62,000 nucleotides of DNA. Source: Gnetum montanum (lineage: Eukaryota > Streptophyta > Gnetopsida > Gnetales > Gnetaceae). The notes under the pieces are model-generated. The model ran no database searches. It was not told the origin of the DNA and saw only the letters and a list, made by a program, of their open reading frames with translations. Both the position numbers and the translations under genes were made by a program. The number at the start of each line of letters is the position of its first letter. Within the stretch, counting starts at the first letter, position 1. Where the stretch lies: NCBI GenBank assembly GCA_015680685.1, contig MNCI01002803.1:1-62000 (forward strand), given 5' to 3'. This document shows positions 36,308 through 49,401 of the stretch, piece after piece.

Positions 36308-37869
36308 TGTTGATGCATAAATTTTGGACACATTAACCATTCAAAACTCATTTAGGGAGACTACTGCCTAGGCTGCCTTCCATATGGGTATAGAAACCCA
36401 AGAATAGTCTTAGTTGGAGAGGGTTATGTGACATTAAATGGTTAAATGACCTTAGATTATGGCACTTGAAAGAAATAACAACTATTTGAGAAAAGAAACC
36501 TTTTAAGATAATATAAATAAAAGACTAAAATGGAATTTAGCTCAAATGAGCACATGATTTGGTTGCATTGGCCAAGCTATGGGCACCTACGCTGGTTGGT
36601 CTGCATGTGTTTCCTCATCATCACCAATGAAGGAGGAGGAGGTGATAGTGACACTGGCATCATTCATTGTCATTTCTTGCAGCATCTTTGCCATTGGTGG
36701 TGTTCATTGTTAGGTAGAAAACCTTATTGCTATAGGGACGAACTGCTGCACGCTATCATTCACCATCACAAACCACTACTAAAGCATGCTACCATTGTTG
36801 ATGCATGTTGTTGCCATCATTGTTGACTACCATGCATTGCTATTGTCTACTACAGATTGCCATGTGCACATTACTATCCATGGTTGACCACCATGCACAC
36901 ATTATTATTAAGCTGTAGGCACCATGCGCACACAACTGTTGAGCTGCCACTGCTATTGTGTGCTATTATCATTGATGACTTACATCGTCATTGCTAATGC
37001 CAACTCTTGCTGCCATAGTTGATGACCATGCACCGCTACTATTTGCTACTGATGCATGCACATACTATCGTTTGTTACACCCACCTACCAACCGACTGCT
37101 CACAAACACATGCCTATAGATCACTGGCTATGAGAGGGTGAGAGAGATCCCCCTAAGATCTCTCCATTTTGCTATTGCCACTTCTTTTATAAGCTACTTT
37201 GATCAATGCCTTTAAATGCCCATGTTTGCATGTTTACCAAAACCACCATGTCACCCATGTTTGCATGTCCACCACCATGACCACATCACTGATGTTTGCA
37301 TGTCGTTGTCGTTGTAACATTTGTGAAGATTAGGCTAAGTTTGAAGAAAATGTGAATGTGATCTAGCCCTAAAATGACACAAACTATCATTTTGATGTTG
37401 CTTTGCTATGGAGACTATGCACCTATTTGATATTCCTTAGTGAAAATAATAATTATTTTTTGATAGGGTGGAAAGCCAGGCCTAAGCCCTATATTGTATT
37501 TGTGGTAGGATGAGGATGTTGATGTTGCCATCATTCTACCATGATGTTGGAGCAAGAAAACAGATTAACAATGAATTTTACTATGAGAATTCCCAAAGAG
37601 GCATCATTTCCATAGTGTAGATTGAGATTTATTTATTGATGGTGCATGCTTTTGAGCATGCTTATAGTGTAGCTACCTTGGCTAGCTAGAAGGAACATGG
37701 GCCATAGACAATAGAAGCAGAGGCACTACTTGTTGCTATGGAAGCATGATATGGGATGATGATGGATAAAGGTGTTAAGCATTAAACACAACTTCATAGA
37801 ATATTAAGAAGAGGTAGTTTAAAAAAATGAACATAATCCAATAAAACATATTCTTATTAATGCAAAGGC

Positions 37870-37918
<49 letters not shown>

Positions 37919-39065
37919 GTTTTTTACCTTCTTTTTATTTTGCTATGAGAGAATACCATATCAAAATGTCACCAACCAATACTTGTGATTTTTCTTTATG
38001 CCTAGCCCTTGACATCAATCGTGATGGACATGGATGAGTGGTGATAATGGGCATTCATAACAGTGGCAAGGAGCATTTGATAAGAGGGGAAGTGGTTAGC
38101 AGGCAAGATGAAAGGACATCATTGAATATCTTCCGCTCAATGGCAACAAACGATAGTCAGAAGGTGGTAGCATGCTGCGTCAAACAATAGACAATAGCGA
38201 TGCATGAGAAAAAGGATAATCTCTTAACCTATCCTTCTTCTATTAATAGGCACATCAACAATGGTGCACGAATAGCGTGCACATGATAGACAATCAATGA
38301 GAGATGAAAGTAAGGCCTCTCTCTTCTAGCAATTAGAAAGAAAGAAACATCTATGATGATAGCATTTGTGGTAGCTCTTAGTGGTTACAGCATGTGCATG
38401 TATTAGCAAGTGTATCGTAGTCAGCTACTGATAATGATTAGGCATCAACAACAATGGCAATGATGAATGCAAGTAGTATGCAATGACGTTGTAGGTGGAA
38501 GAAGGTAGCAAGCATGGCACGCAATGGCAGCACACAAACAATAGAAGATGAGGATAAGCAATGGTAGGTGTGTTAGATGGCAGTGTGCATCAAAGGCATG
38601 GTCAATGATGGTAGTGGTGTGAGCTAGTAGCAGTTGGTGGGCAATAGGAGCCCGTGGATGATGGCAAGCATGGTAGATGGTGGTCCATGATAAAGACTCA
38701 AATAGCAAGTGACCTTGGGGGTTGTGGACCTTTCCATTTGGGTCGGCATAACTAGTAGTGGTAGCAACACATTCCTGCATAACAGGTTTTGTTTTCTTCT
38801 TTTTTTCTTGTAGAAGTAGGGTTTTTTTTCCCTGTAGTGGGTGCCACCGACAATAACAACATTGTGAGTAGGAGAGAACAACGATGAACAATGGGAGAAT
38901 GATGAAAAAGGGGTAGGACCCTCATTTAATTATTTAACATCACATAGCCCTCCCCAACTGAGACTCTTCCTAGGTTTTTGTACCCATATGAGAGGCACCC
39001 TAGTCGATAGTCTCCCTAAACATGTATTTTTGGGTATTTATGTTTTCAAAATTTACACATCAATA
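36308..39065. repeat. Composite of two oppositely oriented partial LTRs, copy 2
   Basis: 36308 to ~38020 follows the LTR at 42265 for ~1.71 kb, including the TC tract (37875-37914). ~38021-39065 is an inverted ~1.04-kb LTR end. The junction ACATCAATCGTGATGG is the same as in copy 1, so both derive from one breakpoint. Total 2758 bp. Confidence 0.85.
37875..37914. repeat. TC microsatellite in the LTR
   Basis: A pure TC run of about 20 units. The equivalent site is short and interrupted at 43855-43872 and long at 55009-55064, so this part of the LTR varies in length among copies. Confidence 0.95.
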
Positions 39066-42000
39066 ATGTTAAGTTGGGTCCCAAAGGCTTATTTAGGAGG
39101 AATATATTAAGTGGGGATGTTGTAAATCATTAATACCCACCAAATTTTGATTGTGATTGGTGGAGAGATTTGAAAAATGCTTGACAAAAAGATGTGAGTT
39201 GTTGGCAATAAAACACATTATAGCAATGTAAGGTGTTGTACCTTAGTGTCTAAGGTAAATGGCCAAGATACTTTTCTTTCCATGCAAACATTGTGGATTG
39301 AGTCTTGTATTGTAAGGTACAACTATACCCTTAAACATTGTACTATTAATCTAGGTAGTAATCTACTTTATGCTCAACCCATTTAATTTTTACATTAAAA
39401 GGTTGATATTAGTGGAAAATGTGTATTGTACTAGAGAGCAGCATGGTAGCACCATTTTTGCAACTTTACATATTGCCAACATTTAGTCATGGCTTTGTGT
39501 TGGGCTGAGGTATGTGTACTTAGTTGACAAAATGTTTTAGCACAAGAGCATAATTGAAAGCAAAATGACATATTCAATATTAATGTTAGGATTTTTAACC
39601 TTTTTACGTTGATGAAAAACTTGATTTTCATAACCATTGAAATTTTGTTTTGATTTGACATTGAAGGTTCTATAGGCCTCTGACATTACATGGTTTTTTT
39701 TTTCTAATAAAAAATAAGAGTTTTTTTCTGTGGCACTAAATATTTAAAATAATGCTTCACAATAGATTTGAAAATATGTGATCAAAGCTAACATGCACTG
39801 ACAACATGTATTAACTCACCAACCTAAAATGTATATCAACTGTAAAAGCATTAATATCCAACAACCTCCCATTGTGGTTAGTGGATAGATGATTTGAAAA
39901 ATGCGTAACAAAAAGATATGACTTGACTAGCAATAAAACACATTATAGTAGTGTTAGGTACTAGAATTCCAATGATGTGACTTCCTCCAAGCAGATGATA
40001 CCCATGGTGTTAGATTTCACATAGGTAATTGAAATTTCATTGCTTGATGTTGATGCATGGCCTTTTAGCTCTTTCTAATATAATCATGAATGATCTACAC
40101 AATAACTAGTAGCAATGTTCAAGATGATTTTATCTTTGTCCATTCAAAATAATTTTATCCTTTAAATGCATATCTTAATTTAATTGGTACTATTCTGTGC
40201 ATAAGAAATCAAAATGTAAACCCATGAAAACTAAAACTGAAATTGCCTCTGGATATACTAGATAGTAGAAGTAATAGTCTTGTAATCCCCATTAATTTTG
40301 CATTCTTTTAAATAGAGCTCTTTCTCTCTTTTATAGGTAAGACATCAATTAGAACTATGTTTGTAGAATCATTCCAAACTCTATTCTCTAGAACTTGTAG
40401 CCATGGCCAAAGGTATGGAGTTTAGGATCGATATTAATTTACTTGCAATGCATAGAAAATCAACCTTAGATCTTACAAAGACAAGGACCTGAGATGATCC
40501 ATGCGGTGAGAGGAGGGATTGAAAAAAAATTCTCAAGCATTTGTTCATAAAATCCAAGGTTGTGTAATTCCTCTTCAAATCAAAATCCAAAGATACTACT
40601 CTTAAGACATTTAAGTTTTCTATAGTTGTTTTCATTTTGGACACAAATTTCCTTCTCGAGTTATGCTTTACTTACAATGAAAAGAAACCCAATGATCACT
40701 TGCATCCCTTGTTGGATTTCAGGGCATAAAACACATGTGGGCCACATTGTAAGTAATGATTTCTTTAAACTCAAGAATTAGATTCCATTGCTTATCATTC
40801 TAAATCTCATCATAGACAAATGCATGTTTGAATACGCACATTCCTCCAAAGACATTTCTAAATGGTTTGATTTTAAATTGATCATTGGATTATTTCTAAT
40901 CAAAGTGGGGCATGAGAATCTATGGATTGTAACCATGAAAGACCCTTAGCCTAGACACTTGATATAATGTGTGCATGGTTGCATAGTGGATTCTAATCAT
41001 TAAAATGATTTCTTCTTATTACTATTTACAAATATACCTTATTTAATTTCATTCACCAAAAGAACCAAGGGTACTAGCTATCATTCAATTTATTATCAAA
41101 TTTTAATTTTTTCAATGGTATTTTGTTGCTTTTCTAGTTTTAATCTTTCTTTACCTTTTAAAGAAATTGCAAATAAACAATCATATATAAAGAAACTTAT
41201 GTAACCAAGACCAAGCTCATTTTTGCATGATAAGATGATGATGATTCTTTACTTAAAATTTCTTTTAAATTTCAGATAGAAAAGCTATTTTTTACAAATA
41301 ATGAATGAATGTAGAAATCAATCTAATAAGATTATAACTATCATTCTTGTGGATTCCCAAGGAAGGATCAGAAAATTCTAGAAATGCTGCATTGAAAAAT
41401 GTAGTTTAGGAGAACGCAAATAGGAGAAACAATATCAAAGGAAATAGAAAAAGAAATATAATTGGTCAAATTCCAATAGAGAAAGAGGTAGAGAAGGTAG
41501 GAATTTCTATCCATGTGTCATCCAATGACCTTTGTTTAAAGAAGAGATGTTTTGTAAAAAAGGTCATATGCATCTTCCCAAGGTAGTATTAGATGACAAC
41601 AGTGAAGTGATATTGAGAAACATGATGACATGTAAGGAATTCTACATTAAACCCAATGAAAGATTCTTTTAATAGGTACATGGTCCTCATGCCCAATCTG
41701 ATCTAGATTCATAGTGATGTAGCTATTTTGATCAAGCAAGGCATTATGCAAAATTCACTTGAGAACAATGAGAGTGTTTCCCATCTTTTTAATGACCTCA
41801 ACAAATTTTTTAAAGTAGACAAAGTCCCCATGATCAATGAGAAAATTGTGAAAAGAGTAAAAACATATTATAATAGCTTGCTAAGAATCATTCTTAATGA
41901 TTTCATTCATACTAATTTCATAGATCCATGGTATACTTGTGCAACCATTACTGCATTCACCATACTTGTTTGTATGATTGTCAAACTATTTACATGGTAT

Positions 42001-42264
42001 TATAATTGTTCAAAAGTGCTTGTTTGTATTGGTGTTAATGTAATAAATAATAATTACATTAATCGTGCAACCTATATTTTTCATGTACTATTTTGAGTAG
42101 CTGATGTGCTTCTCTCAATGAAAAAGCTTGTGTTCTAAAATCAACATGTCCAATGTCCAATTTTTATGGGAAATAGATCTACTAAGGATAATAGAATATT
42201 AAAGAGCTGGAATTTTTACGGAAATTCTTTTCAAGAATTTTTAATATTCATTTCCATTGGTAAT
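39066..42264 (+). repeat. Array segment H, copy 3
   Basis: Third direct copy of H, starting ATGTTAAGTTGGG and ending TTGGTAAT. Its last five bases, GTAAT (42260-42264), are the left target duplication of element E. The original flank would continue at 55457. Confidence 0.85.
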
Positions 42265-44257
42265 TGTTGATGTGTAAATTTTGAACACATCAACACTTGA
42301 AAACTCATTTAGAAAGACTATTGCCTAGGGCACCTCTCGTATGGGTATGGAAACTTGGGAATAGTCTTATCTAGAGAGGGCTATGTGACATTAAATAGTT
42401 AAATGACCTTAGATTAGGGCACTTTGAAGAAATAGCAACTATTTGGCAAAAGAAATCTTTCAAGGTAATATAAATAAAAGACTACAATGGAACTTAGCTT
42501 AATTGAGCATAAGATTTGGTTGCTTTGGCCTAGCTAAGGCTACCTTTGCTAGCTAGCCTACATGTGTTTCCCATTACCATTGAGGGGGAGGAGGTGGTGA
42601 TTGTGATGGTGACAATGGTGTTGGTGTCGTTTGCTGTCATTGCTCATAGCATCATTACCAATGGTGGCATCCACTACTAGGCAGAAAGCTCTACTACTGT
42701 AGGGATGAACTTTTGTGCACTTCCATTCACAATGTTCAACTTTGCCTACCATTACTGATGCATGCTGCCATCGTTGATGCATGCCGTCACGACTGCCATT
42801 GATCACCATGCATTTTTGTTATTCGCCACTAACCATCACATGCACATTGCTATCTAAGGCTAACCACCATGTGCATGCTGCTATCCATGGCTAACCACCA
42901 TGTGCATGATACTATCCATCATTGACACACATGCACACTACTATTGAGCTGTTGGTGCCATGCACACACTATTGTTGAGCTGCTTGTAATTTTGCGTGTT
43001 GTCATCATTGATGATGCACACCATAGTTGCTAACATCAACTCTCATTTCCATCACTTACATCCACCTACAAACTAACTGCTCATCGCCATGCACCTACCA
43101 ACTACTAGCTTAGAGTGGCCAAGAGAGATCCCCCTAAGATCTCTACATTTCATCATTGCCACTCCCTTTATAAGCCACTCTGATCAATGCCATTAAATGC
43201 CCATGTTCACATGTTCACCATCATTACCATGTCACCCACATTTGCACATCCACCACCACCATTACATTACCCGTGTTAACACATCGCTGCCATTGTAATG
43301 TCCGTGAAGATTAGGTCAAGTTTGAAGAAAACGTTAATGTGATCTAGCCCTAAAATGACACATAAACTATCATTTTGATGCTACTCTATTGTGCACTCAT
43401 TTCTGGTTCATTTGTGAAAATAATAATTATTTATGAAAAGGTATGGAAATCCAGGCCTAAGCCCTATATTATATTTGTGGCAAGATGAGGATGTTGATGT
43501 TGCCATCATTCTACCATGATGCCAAAGCAAGAAAATAGATTAATAATGAATTTTACTAGAGTGTTCCCAGAGAGGCATCATTGCCATAGTGTAGATTGAG
43601 ATTTGTTTATTAATAGTGCATGTTTCTAAGCACGCTTGCAATGTAGCTACCTTGGTTGGTTAGAAGGAACATGGGCCATGCACAATAGAAGTAGAGGCAT
43701 CACTTGTTGCTGTGGAAGCATGATATGGGATGATGATGATGATGGATAAAGATGTTGAGCATTAAAGAAACCTTCATAGAACATTAAGAAGTGGTAGTTT
43801 AAAAAAATGAAGATGATCCAATAAAAGATACTCTTATTAATGTAGAGGCATCATTCTCTCTCCCTCTCTCTCTTTTGTCCTTTACCTTCTTTTTATTTTG
43901 CTATGAGAGAATACTGGATTAGAATGTCACCAACCAATACTTATGATTCCTCTTTATGCCTAGCCCTTGATATCAGTCAAGAAACAAAGTTGGGTAACTG
44001 TGGTTTTTGTATCTTATAATGGTGTGCCTAATCCTTCCTCATAAATTTGATGTGCAAGTAGAAACATTCTTGCTAGAAGTAGAATTAAGGTTTAATAACA
44101 AGATCCAAATTACTAGTTATTAAGCTTACTTTACTTTATCTATAACACGATCAAAAATGATTTGCATGGTTAGAAACCCATATGATTTTCTTTGTCATGG
44201 AATCAAAAACTATTAATTGTGGCCCCTTACTTAGCATGGGCGATGTTGGCATCAACA
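42265..44257 (-). repeat. 3' LTR of element E
   Basis: A 1993-bp LTR and the most complete copy in the window. Its left ~1.05 kb is the part found inverted in the composites. It contains a CCACCAT-rich stretch (42740-43310), a coding-like stretch on the plus strand near 43445-43750, and a short TC tract (43855). Confidence 0.92.
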
Positions 44258-45300
44258 CTTATCCCCCAAACTAGAAATTGCATGCAAGTGCAANCTTTAT
44301 GAATCATTACTTTAACTATATATATAAAATTAAAGTATATAATTAATATCTCATTCCCAATCTTTTCACAAGGTAGAGTAAAATTATGTGGAATACTTTG
44401 ACCATAAGGCTTATGCCAAACTTAATGAAGAAGATAAGCTTATCTTAGATCATAGCTAGCCACAACTTTTGGATTTTTCCTGGTGACTCTTTTCTTTTAC
44501 ACTAGGAAGGGAATTTGTGAAAAGGGATTGTTTTCTTTTCTCTTTTTTTTTTTCAATTTGGGGAATGGAGGCTAGGATGAGTATTGTTACTAGACCCCAT
44601 CATACTTAAGAACTTATTACACTACTAATGAACATGGTCCTCATTCTTTTTCTTTTGTCTCTCTTTTTATTTTTAGGAAAATTTGCTCATGGTGTACTTT
44701 ATTCTTAAGGTAGAAATTCCAACATGAATCTAGCCAATTAGCTATATTGCTAAAGAGCATGGTTCTTTTAGAAACTTTCCTCATGGTGCAGTTCAACCCT
44801 TGTGTATGTGCCTTTAATTACAATCTAGATAACATCATAGTAGGTCTTCTCAATGGCTAAGGGTTCTCAATTGAAGATGAACACACTTCACCTTGTTGCT
44901 CACAGAATAGCCATGGATCATCACACTTAAGGGCTGGGGCTTATGAGAGGAAAAGTGGCATTTTCCATGGTCACTTAGTAATTGTGGCTAACCATTTTCC
45001 AATTTCACAGATCCTACATTCACATGATCATGATTACAACATGATAAGTTAGCATAAATCATGTCCTCCATAATCCAACATAACTAATAAAACTAAAACC
45101 TTAAAATAGTCTAGGAAGAATCATAGCATTATTGAAATAAATTATATAAAGAAGATTTTATATATTAGAAATATGATATATCATATAAAGCATTATACTT
45201 GCATTACTTTCAAATGATGTTATGATGACCCAATGCCTAGTAACTCAAATGATCATAATGATTACTAAAATCATATAAAAAGCACAAATCAAACCAAGCC
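44258..45300 (-). other. Element E 3' non-coding region
   Basis: AT-rich sequence between integrase and the 3' LTR with no recognisable protein. 44310-44345 matches the flanks of the TATG microsatellite at 25585. One ambiguous base lies at 44294. Confidence 0.6.
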
Positions 45301-46905
45301 AATATGCTAAGAAAGAAATGATGGAAATGCAAAGAAAATATGCAAATGCAACTATATACATAAGAAATGCATGATGAAGGAGAAGAAAACATGTAACTAA
45401 GGATCTACTAGGTGTCCATGTGTGCACCTAAGTAGAAATGCTTTAGATGAAATGCATTAAAATTTATATGTAACTTATATCCTTGCATATAAGCAATTTT
45501 GTAAACATTGGGGCCAATGATGTTTGTAACTTAGAATTGACCTAACCACATAAGAGAAAACTTAGTTTGAGGGCTGGTTTGATCAAATGCTCTATCTCTC
45601 TTAAGGACGAATTCACCTACTTGAAACACTTTGGCTGCATATTTCTTATCAAACCATTTTTTTAATAATTTGTTGATGAATCAATAGATTTTCAATTAAT
45701 TTGACCCTTTAATATGCTAAGAAAGAAATTATGGAAATGTAAAGAAAATATGCAAATGCAACTATATACAAAATAAATGCATGGTGAAGGGGAAGAAAAC
45801 ATGCAACTAAGGATCTACTAGGTGTCCNAATCTTTGCATATTAGTTTTTCTTAGACTATTTACCAACTAACAAAGATTTAATATCATGTACATATGATAT
45901 TTGGAATTTAGAGCTTAAAAGGATCAAAGTAATTGAAAATCTATTAAGTCATCAAAAAATTGTTAAAAATGGTTTGATAAGAAATATGTAGTCAAAGTGT
46001 TTCAAGTAGGTGACTTGGTCATTAAGAGAGACAAAGCATTTGGTCAAACTAGCCCTCAAAATATGTTTTCTCTTATGTGGTCAGGTCCATTCTAAGTTAT
46101 AAACATCATTCGCCCCAATGTTTAAAAAATTGTTTATTTGCAAGAATATAAGTTACATAGAAATTTTAATGCATTTCATCTACAGCATTTATACTCAGCT
46201 GCACACGTGGACACCTAGTAGATCCTTAGTTGCATGTTTTCTTCCCCTTCANNNNNNNNNNNNNATGCTAGGTTTGTGGGTTTTAGACTATCATTTTCTT
46301 AATTCCATCCAATATAATTTTATTGGAGGACTCAACCAAACCATTACCTTGTGGATAATATTCAATTATAGCCTTGATAATAACATTACGCTCTCTAGCC
46401 CAATTTGTAAACTTTATGGAGATGAAGGTGGGTCCATTGTTGACTACTAAAGTGTAAGGATACTCGTATTTAGAGATTATATCATTTTATAAAAAGCAAA
46501 TAACTTTACAAGATGATGTGATTTTAGTTGCTTTCACTTCTAACTAACATGTGCAATAATCATTGGCTATTAAGATAAACTTATGTAGGGTAGTAGACAA
46601 AGGATTAATCACTCCAATAAAATCTAAAGTCCATTATGCAAATGGTCTAGTTTCTATTATAGTTTGTAAAGGAGCAAACTCTTGGGATCTCTACCTTTAA
46701 ATATTTGACATTGGATAGAATTTCTAACTAGGTTGCAAGTGTCATCGATCATAGTGGGCCAATAATACCCAACCCTCACAATTTTATGAACTAACAAATA
46801 ATATCCTATATGTCCTTCCTCATGGAGCTATTTTAAAACATCGTTAGCTTGTTCTTGGCTCAACCACTTAAGGTATATTCCTTGGAAATTACTTCTAAAT
46901 AATTC
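45301..46905 (-). pseudogene. Element E integrase, broken and partly misassembled
   Basis: On the minus strand from ~46826: HEEGHIGYY (zinc-binding start), VGYYWPTMIDD, SIQCQ, a first catalytic D in MDFRFYW (~46650), VVNNGPTF (second catalytic D changed to N, ~46440) and YYPQGNGLVESSN with the catalytic E (~46340). A 13-N gap (46252-46264) follows. The C-terminal part (FQVGDLV, SGPF) occurs at ~45490-45690 on the minus strand and again, inverted, at 45829-46251. Many stops. The product would have integrated element DNA. Confidence 0.75.
45829..46251. other. Segment between N positions, probably inverted by assembly
   Basis: This 423-base piece is bounded by N at 45828 and by 13 N from 46252. 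Its last 43 bases (46209-46251) are the exact reverse complement of the 43 bases just before the first N (45785-45827). Its coding sense (FQVGDLV) is on the plus strand, opposite to the rest of element E. Confidence 0.8.
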
Positions 46906-47205
46906 ACCACTAATTAGAGTGAATTTAGAACATTTGAATACTAAAACCTTTCTTTTATATCTAGGTAAATCCAAAGGATAATGATGGAAGGTTAAATAAA
47001 ATTAAATATCACCATACCATGGATCATGCAATTGGTTGAGGGTAAATGAGATATCGTTATCCTCATCAATGCATAATATGTGAAGAAGAATTGATTCTTT
47101 ATCTTTGGGTGCATCACAATTTTCTAAAGTTGAGGCATTGGAAATTAGCTTAGCAAGACTAGTTCCTCTAACTAACTTGGCTATGTTCCATTGAATATCA
47201 AATTC

Positions 47206-48599
47206 TTACAACTTCATCACCCATTTAGCTTGTTTTTCATTGGGATCTTCTAGTTTAGATAAAGCAATGCTAGCTGGATTAGGGATAATGACAAAAACCT
47301 TTACATTTAACAGATAGTAGTGAAATTTCTTTAAGGCTTTTATCACAACATACAATTTCTTTTCTAAAGGTGAGTATTTTATTTCTACATTCTTTAAACG
47401 TGTAGACATGAAAGCTATGGGTCTCTCACCTTGATCAACTACATGTTGGATTAAGATAGTAGTAGCAGTAACATCACTAGAAAATGCATATAAGAGGAAA
47501 TCATTCTCATGCCAAGGAGAAGCTAGGATTCAAACATCTATAATGGTCTCTTTAATAGTAAGGAAATCATTCTTTGTTTTATTTGTCCAGTGCATATTAT
47601 TATCTTTCTTAAGCATCTCATTCAATGGTCTAAACAATTCAACATAGATTGGGGTAAATCATCTAACAAAATTAATTTTCCCAAAGAAATCCCTTAGATC
47701 AGTCTTAGATAAAGGGTAAGGTACTTCTAAAACCACATTTACTTGCTTGAGATTAATTGCAATCCATTCCTTAGTTACTATATGACCTAGAAATTTACGA
47801 CTTTGAACATCGAAGATAGATTTCCTTGCATTCAAAGTGATGCCAAATTGTCTACATCTTAGAAAAATATTTCTAAGGTCTCTAAGATGTGTACCCAAAT
47901 CTTTGCAAAAAATGGTTAAATCATTTAGGTAAATAATAATGCACTTCCTAATTAGCCCCTCAAAAGTTTTGTCCATAGCTCTTTGAAAGGTAGAACCAGT
48001 GTTTAGGAGACCAAAGGACATTTTAGCAAATTGAAAAGTTCCCCATTTTGTTGTCAATGCTATTTTATGCTAGTCTTTCTTACTCACTAAGATTTGATTA
48101 TATCCTAAGTATTTGTCTAGAAAGGAATACATTTGAGCAACATTCATGATTTGTAATAGCTCCTCCATAAGGGGGAGTGGTAATTATCCTTAATGTAAGA
48201 AGTATTGAGGTTACAAAAATCAATACCTAATCTTAATTTGCAAGTTCATTTCCTAACAAGCACCAAGATTGATATCCAAATTGAATGTCTCATAGGGTAA
48301 ATAATCTTGGATTCTATGAGCTTATCAATTTCTACTTTCATTAGGGTTTTAATCTTGGGATTTATAGGTCTATGTTTTTTCCTAAATAATTTCGTTTCTA
48401 ACTTAAGTGGGATAGTATGTGTCATCACTAATGGATTGAAAGTTCTAAGATCTTTGTAAGTCCAAGCTAAAACATCATTAAACTCATGTAATAATTCAAC
48501 CAAGCTTTGTTTTTTGTCTAGATGTAAACAAACTCCTATTTTAATAGGGTATTGTTGTCCTTTCTTTTGAATTTGAATTGTTTTGGTTTCAACTAACAT
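47206..48599 (-). pseudogene. Element E reverse transcriptase and Ty3-type RNase H
   Basis: 48599-48246: the pre-RT and fingers region (FNDVLAWTYKDL, HTIPLKLETK, KHRPINPKIK, ESKIIYPMRHSIW). 48057-47659: palm (WGTFQFAKMSFGLLN, FQRAMDKTF), catalytic box IIYLNDL, where YxDD has become YLND by GAT to AAT, and FLGHIV. ~47640-47400: connection and RNase H start (LYAFSSDVTATTIL, RPIAFMSTRL). 47409-47206: EIKYSPLEKK and KFHYYLLNVKV. Stops between 48246 and 48057 and elsewhere. The YLND change alone would abolish polymerase activity. Confidence 0.88.
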
Positions 48600-48849
48600 T
48601 TTCTAATTAGTATTTTTAGATAATTTTATGGTTTTGGTATGTATGTCGGCAAATAACGCTTCTCTAGCTATTACTTCAAGATATTTTGTTTAAGAATATA
48701 ACATCCTCTAATATATCTCCTTGATCACTAAATTGCCCTTCAGAAAATAAAAATTTACAAACATGATTATCATTGTCAAATATTTGAAAAGAAAAGATAT
48801 TATTAGGGTTAGAATAAGACTTGACATTTTCAATTATAATTTTTGAATC

Positions 48850-49242
48850 CTAAGCATTATGTTTAAAATGGACATCCAAAGTAGTGGGCATTTGGGTGAG
48901 TGCATCGAGGACATATTTTTCTTCTCTTGGTATATGTTCAATGGTTATGTGTTCAAACTTTTTAAAAATTTCAAGAATATAATCTTTATATGATTTCATG
49001 GTAACATCTTTATCATCAAAGATTCCATTGACTTGATTTATTACTAGTTGAGAGTCACTATAAATCTTAAGTTTGGATAATTCATAGTATTGAGGTAGCT
49101 TGATCCCATGTATAAGTGCTTCATATTCAACCATGTTAGTCATAGGTTGTGTGAAATTGATGGCTTTAAGGATAGGAGCTTCACCAAAAGGTACAAACAT
49201 TATTCTTGCTCCACATCCTCTCTTGGAAGAGGCACCATCCAA
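48850..49242 (-). CDS. Element E plant/archaeal-type RNase H, upstream of RT
   Basis: A 130-residue open frame matching the RNase H (RVT_3) type used by Tat elements and plant non-LTR elements. All four active-site acids are present: D in MDGASS (residue 2), E in VEYEALIHG (~39), D in YSDSQLVINQ (~62) and D in VLDALTQMP (~112). A basic-helix and IEHIPREEK region lies in between. It has no stop, unlike its neighbours. It lies between protease (ends 49402) and RT (starts 48599). In the Tat elements I know, this domain follows the Ty3 RNase H before integrase, and no second copy is seen there (46905-47206). It may have been translated as part of pol. Confidence 0.85.
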   Translation of the reverse strand: MDGASSKRGCGARIMFVPFGEAPILKAINFTQPMTNMVEYEALIHGIKLPQYYELSKLKIYSDSQLVINQVNGIFDDKDVTMKSYKDYILEIFKKFEHITIEHIPREEKYVLDALTQMPTTLDVHFKHNA

Positions 49243-49401
49243 GTGTTTAAGTTAGTGAAATCTAAAAAAATCAATCCTTTTATCAAGTTAACAACAATTG
49301 TCATGAAAATTTGGCTCATCTTCTAATGTTTTATTGGTTAGAATGTCATTTATGTCATTATCATTTTCTAATGGTGGTGGGTCACCAAAAAGAAATGTTC
49401 T

